IMG/VR virus record: IMGVR_UViG_3300032116_001346 | Span: 1-23,216 of that record | Strand: one strand, 5' to 3' | Length of the DNA stretch: 23,216 nt | From: a virus | Part shown: positions 21,244 to 23,216 of the stretch, in pieces | Position numbering within the stretch: the first letter of the stretch is position 1 | Layout of the letters: every line of letters begins with the position of its first letter | Notes under the pieces: model-generated | The model's database searches: none | Told to the model about the DNA's origin: nothing | The model's input: only the letters and a program-made list of their open reading frames with translations | Translations under genes and position numbers: made by a program

Positions 21244-22636
21244 CCATAATGTCGTTGAGCGTCACAGGCTTCAACATAGCCTTGATGGGGTCTGGCTTAG
21301 GCGCTGCGTCGAGCGCAGTCAGACCGCAGTTGATTGCGTATTCTCCGAAGCTGTCGGCTGCGTGCGAATTGATGTCGTGCTCCGGCGTCGTGTAGCTTTG
21401 CAGCGTGTCGTTGAATTTGCGGCGATACCGCTGAAGCCGCTGCAGACCAATCTTGACGCGCGGCGTCATGTGGAAGCGCACAATCGGCAGCAGCTCGCGC
21501 ACAGCCGCAATTCTGTCCTCCGGGTTGGCCGGCACGCCTTTGCGCACGTTCGGCACGCCAATGCGTTGCACCACTTCGACGCGCGACCTGGCGCCACCGC
21601 CCCACTCCCTCACGCGGATATCGTGCGGAAGGTAGCTGTCCGCGTACCGGAACGGCACATGCCGGCCAAGCGTCTCGAGAGCCTTGGCCTTGTTCCACCC
21701 TGCAAAGGCGTCGTCCCACGTCGGCGGAACAAACACCTCCGGCATACAGGTTGACACGATCTGCGGTGCCCCATCCCCGCCGGCTTCGTAGTAATCGACC
21801 ACGGTCGGCCGCAGAATGCCGTTGTGCGGCTGCTCCTGCACGAACCATACCGAAGTGTAGTCATCCACGCCAAGATCCCAGGCCGTCTTAACCGGAAGGC
21901 CAGTAACCGGCGGAAAGCTGCCGACGCGGCCTTCCTTTTCGGCCTGCGCAATCAAGCGTGCGTAGTAGGCTCCCTCCGAGACGATCTGATACCCACCACC
22001 CCAGACCCATTCAGCCATCTCGGGGTCAGCGCGGTAGTCGTCCTCCATCTCGTGCCGCAGCACTTCGGGAAACCACGGGTTGTCATACCAGTTAACGCGC
22101 ACCACGGTTGAGTTGCGCGGAGGCTCAGCGCCACGCAGAAACTTGTCCACCGCGTCAGTATCGTGCCGGGGATTCCACGAAAACCAGATTTCGGAGCCCT
22201 CTTTTCGAATGGTGGGGCGAAGCAGGCGAAGCGAGTGCTCGCTTAGCGTCTGGGCTTCTTCGACCCACGCCACATCAAACCCTTCCAGTGATTTTATGTT
22301 CTCGGCGTTGTAGGTCTGCATACCCTTGAAGATAATCAGCGAGCCAGATGCGCGTCCCTTGCCTATGATCGCATCGCGCTGCACGTCGAACGATGCGCCG
22401 ATGCCAAGCCGCTGGATCTTGTCTTCCAGCAACTGCTTGACCGAATCCTTGATGGTGTCCTGCACCTCGCGAATGCACACCGCGCGGGTGGGCTTGGCGT
22501 AACAGCGCAGAACGATTTGCTCGGCGAAAAAATGCGACTTGGCGCCGCCTCGGCCGCCGTAGGCCCCCTTATATCGGGCGGGTTTGAGCAAAGGCGCCAG
22601 CTTCCTCGGCACCGAAGCTCGTATCGTGTTGGGCAT
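21224..22636 (-). CDS. terL: Terminase large subunit (PBSX/Terminase_3 type)
   Basis: This 470-residue packaging motor has an N-terminal ATPase with a Walker A-like GGRGGAKS (about 27-34) and Walker B at DVAWVEEA (about 121-128), whose Glu is the likely catalytic base. The coupling segment FSWNP (about 152-156) follows. The C-terminal RNase H-like nuclease starts KTAWDLGVDD (Asp near 254, metal-binding) and ends with SHAADSFGEYA, whose Asp is the expected last metal ligand. The protein cuts concatemeric DNA and pumps it into the prohead through the portal. The start overlaps the small subunit gene by 68 bases, and the stop lies inside the portal start. The pattern is that of the PBSX family; head-full packaging is likely for this family but is not shown by the sequence. 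Confidence 0.92.
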   Translation of the reverse strand: MPNTIRASVPRKLAPLLKPARYKGAYGGRGGAKSHFFAEQIVLRCYAKPTRAVCIREVQDTIKDSVKQLLEDKIQRLGIGASFDVQRDAIIGKGRASGSLIIFKGMQTYNAENIKSLEGFDVAWVEEAQTLSEHSLRLLRPTIRKEGSEIWFSWNPRHDTDAVDKFLRGAEPPRNSTVVRVNWYDNPWFPEVLRHEMEDDYRADPEMAEWVWGGGYQIVSEGAYYARLIAQAEKEGRVGSFPPVTGLPVKTAWDLGVDDYTSVWFVQEQPHNGILRPTVVDYYEAGGDGAPQIVSTCMPEVFVPPTWDDAFAGWNKAKALETLGRHVPFRYADSYLPHDIRVREWGGGARSRVEVVQRIGVPNVRKGVPANPEDRIAAVRELLPIVRFHMTPRVKIGLQRLQRYRRKFNDTLQSYTTPEHDINSHAADSFGEYAINCGLTALDAAPKPDPIKAMLKPVTLNDIMDEADVE

Positions 22637-22931
22637 CCACTATGACCATCTCGACGCGCGAATGCTGTTCAATCGGGTTGTCCGCGTCGCCCTTCAGCTC
22701 AGTGCTGGCAAGCTTGGGGTGGCGGTAGGGTGCTGCCTTCTCGGCAATGACCACTGCGGCTTCCACGTCGCCTTCGTTCCACGCTTCCCGCATGGCGGTC
22801 AGCAAAACGTCAAGAGGTTCGACGCCTGCACTTCGATCACCTAAAGCACGAGCAATCAATGCCTCGCGCTCTACTGTTGATCTATTCTTGACGCCTTTTG
22901 TTCGTCCTCCTGTCTTCTTACCCTTTGCCAT
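22569..22931 (-). CDS. terS: Terminase small subunit
   Basis: This 120-residue protein starts MAKGKKTGGRTKGVKNRSTV, a basic Gly/Lys/Arg opening followed by helices (REALIARALGDRSAGVEPLD, LTAMREAWNEGDVEAAVVIA). That composition and the GGRTKGVKNRST segment are typical of short terminase small subunits. The C-terminal ~40 residues are acidic and polar. It would recognise the packaging site on phage DNA and present it to the large subunit, whose gene begins inside this one in another frame. The ribosome site is weak. The identity is supported mainly by the adjacent large subunit and the opening motif. Confidence 0.75.
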   Translation of the reverse strand: MAKGKKTGGRTKGVKNRSTVEREALIARALGDRSAGVEPLDVLLTAMREAWNEGDVEAAVVIAEKAAPYRHPKLASTELKGDADNPIEQHSRVEMVIVDAQHDTSFGAEEAGAFAQTRPI

Positions 22932-22958
22932 GGTCTACTTCGTTTCTACTATAGATGG

Positions 22959-23216
22959 CTACGCAGCCCGCGCTGGGATGATTGCCTTCCCCACTGTAAG
23001 GACAGACGGCAGCGGCTCCGGCTTTGTTTCACGTGCAACGCTGTCATTCGCCGGACGGAGCGGGACCACCTCGGCAGTGTGCTGCGGGGCGGTGTCGTGC
23101 TCCATGCCGTAGACCAACAGGCCGAAATGCACCCCGAACATGCCGAGCAGCATCATGGTGACGGCAGAGAACACGGCAATCATGAGCTGAGCTTCAGCCT
23201 CTGTGCTCCCGAGCTT
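22959..23216 (-). CDS. Small single-pass membrane protein, open to the right edge
   Basis: The frame runs from the right edge of the window to a stop at 22959. A start at ATG 23183 gives 74 residues with an immediate membrane segment (MIAVFSAVTMMLLGMFGVHF) and then a Pro/Glu/Arg-rich soluble tail. Upstream of that ATG no stop occurs in the last 33 bases and the frame continues as KLGSTEAEAQ, so the real start may lie beyond the window. No ribosome site is evident before 23183. It precedes the terminase pair with a 27-base gap. It could be a small phage membrane protein of unknown role; nothing identifies it further. Confidence 0.55.
   Translation of the reverse strand, partial: KLGSTEAEAQLMIAVFSAVTMMLLGMFGVHFGLLVYGMEHDTAPQHTAEVVPLRPANDSVARETKPEPLPSVLTVGKAIIPARAA

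Noticed and set aside
1-23216. CRISPR array, tRNA or rRNA, insertion sequence, integrase or attachment site
   Set aside because: I saw no spaced direct repeats, cloverleaf, transposase or recombinase motifs, or paired terminal repeats in the window.

Overview
This window is part of the structural region of a tailed double-stranded DNA phage or prophage. The host is probably a GC-rich proteobacterium, most likely an alphaproteobacterium. That inference rests on the high GC, the codon use and the general look of the proteins, and no host gene is present to confirm it. There is no integrase, repressor, replication gene, tRNA or bacterial flank, so lytic and temperate lifestyles cannot be told apart. 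I see no tape-measure, tail-tube, sheath or baseplate gene. Instead there is a portal/adaptor/nozzle set plus three long, helical, Ala/Gly/Gln-rich proteins of the kind ejected with DNA, which points to a short-tailed (podovirus-like, P22/SU10-type) virion.

Almost everything is on the minus strand and reads from the right end to the left. Packaging and head genes (about 23216 to 15063) are: a small membrane protein open to the right edge, small and large terminase, portal, two tiny unknown genes (one with four Cys), a concanavalin/LamG-like protein, an 86-residue unknown, a scaffold starting at GTG, the major capsid protein and a small decoration-type protein. The neck and tail genes (15010 to 10945) are an 147-residue protein with an AT-hook-like tail, an SU10-type adaptor, a nozzle/beta-propeller protein, a GNAT-like acetyltransferase and a Gln/Gly-rich tail-associated protein. 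A perfect 10-bp hairpin (10907-10934) then closes this block. The ejection-protein block (10837 to 5815) has a possible 21-codon leader ORF and three large helical proteins.

Two plus-strand genes (4710-5833) interrupt the operon and converge on the last ejection gene. One is a multi-pass membrane protein with a soluble C-terminal helix-turn-helix-like domain, the other a 65-residue protein; a plausible sigma70 promoter precedes them. The minus-strand series then resumes with a tailspike, a small second tail protein with the same kind of N-terminal module, a His-rich coiled-coil protein, an ADP-ribosyltransferase-like protein, an M15 peptidase endolysin with a membrane C-terminus, overlapping inner and outer spanins, and a gene cut by the left edge.

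Genes are tightly coupled: many junctions are ATGA, TGATG, TAATG or GTGA overlaps, which also fix several starts internal to longer open frames. The most interesting parts are the ADP-ribosyltransferase-like protein beside the lysis genes, the plus-strand membrane/HTH cassette, the lectin-like gene inside the head module, and the membrane-tethered endolysin with no separate holin in view.
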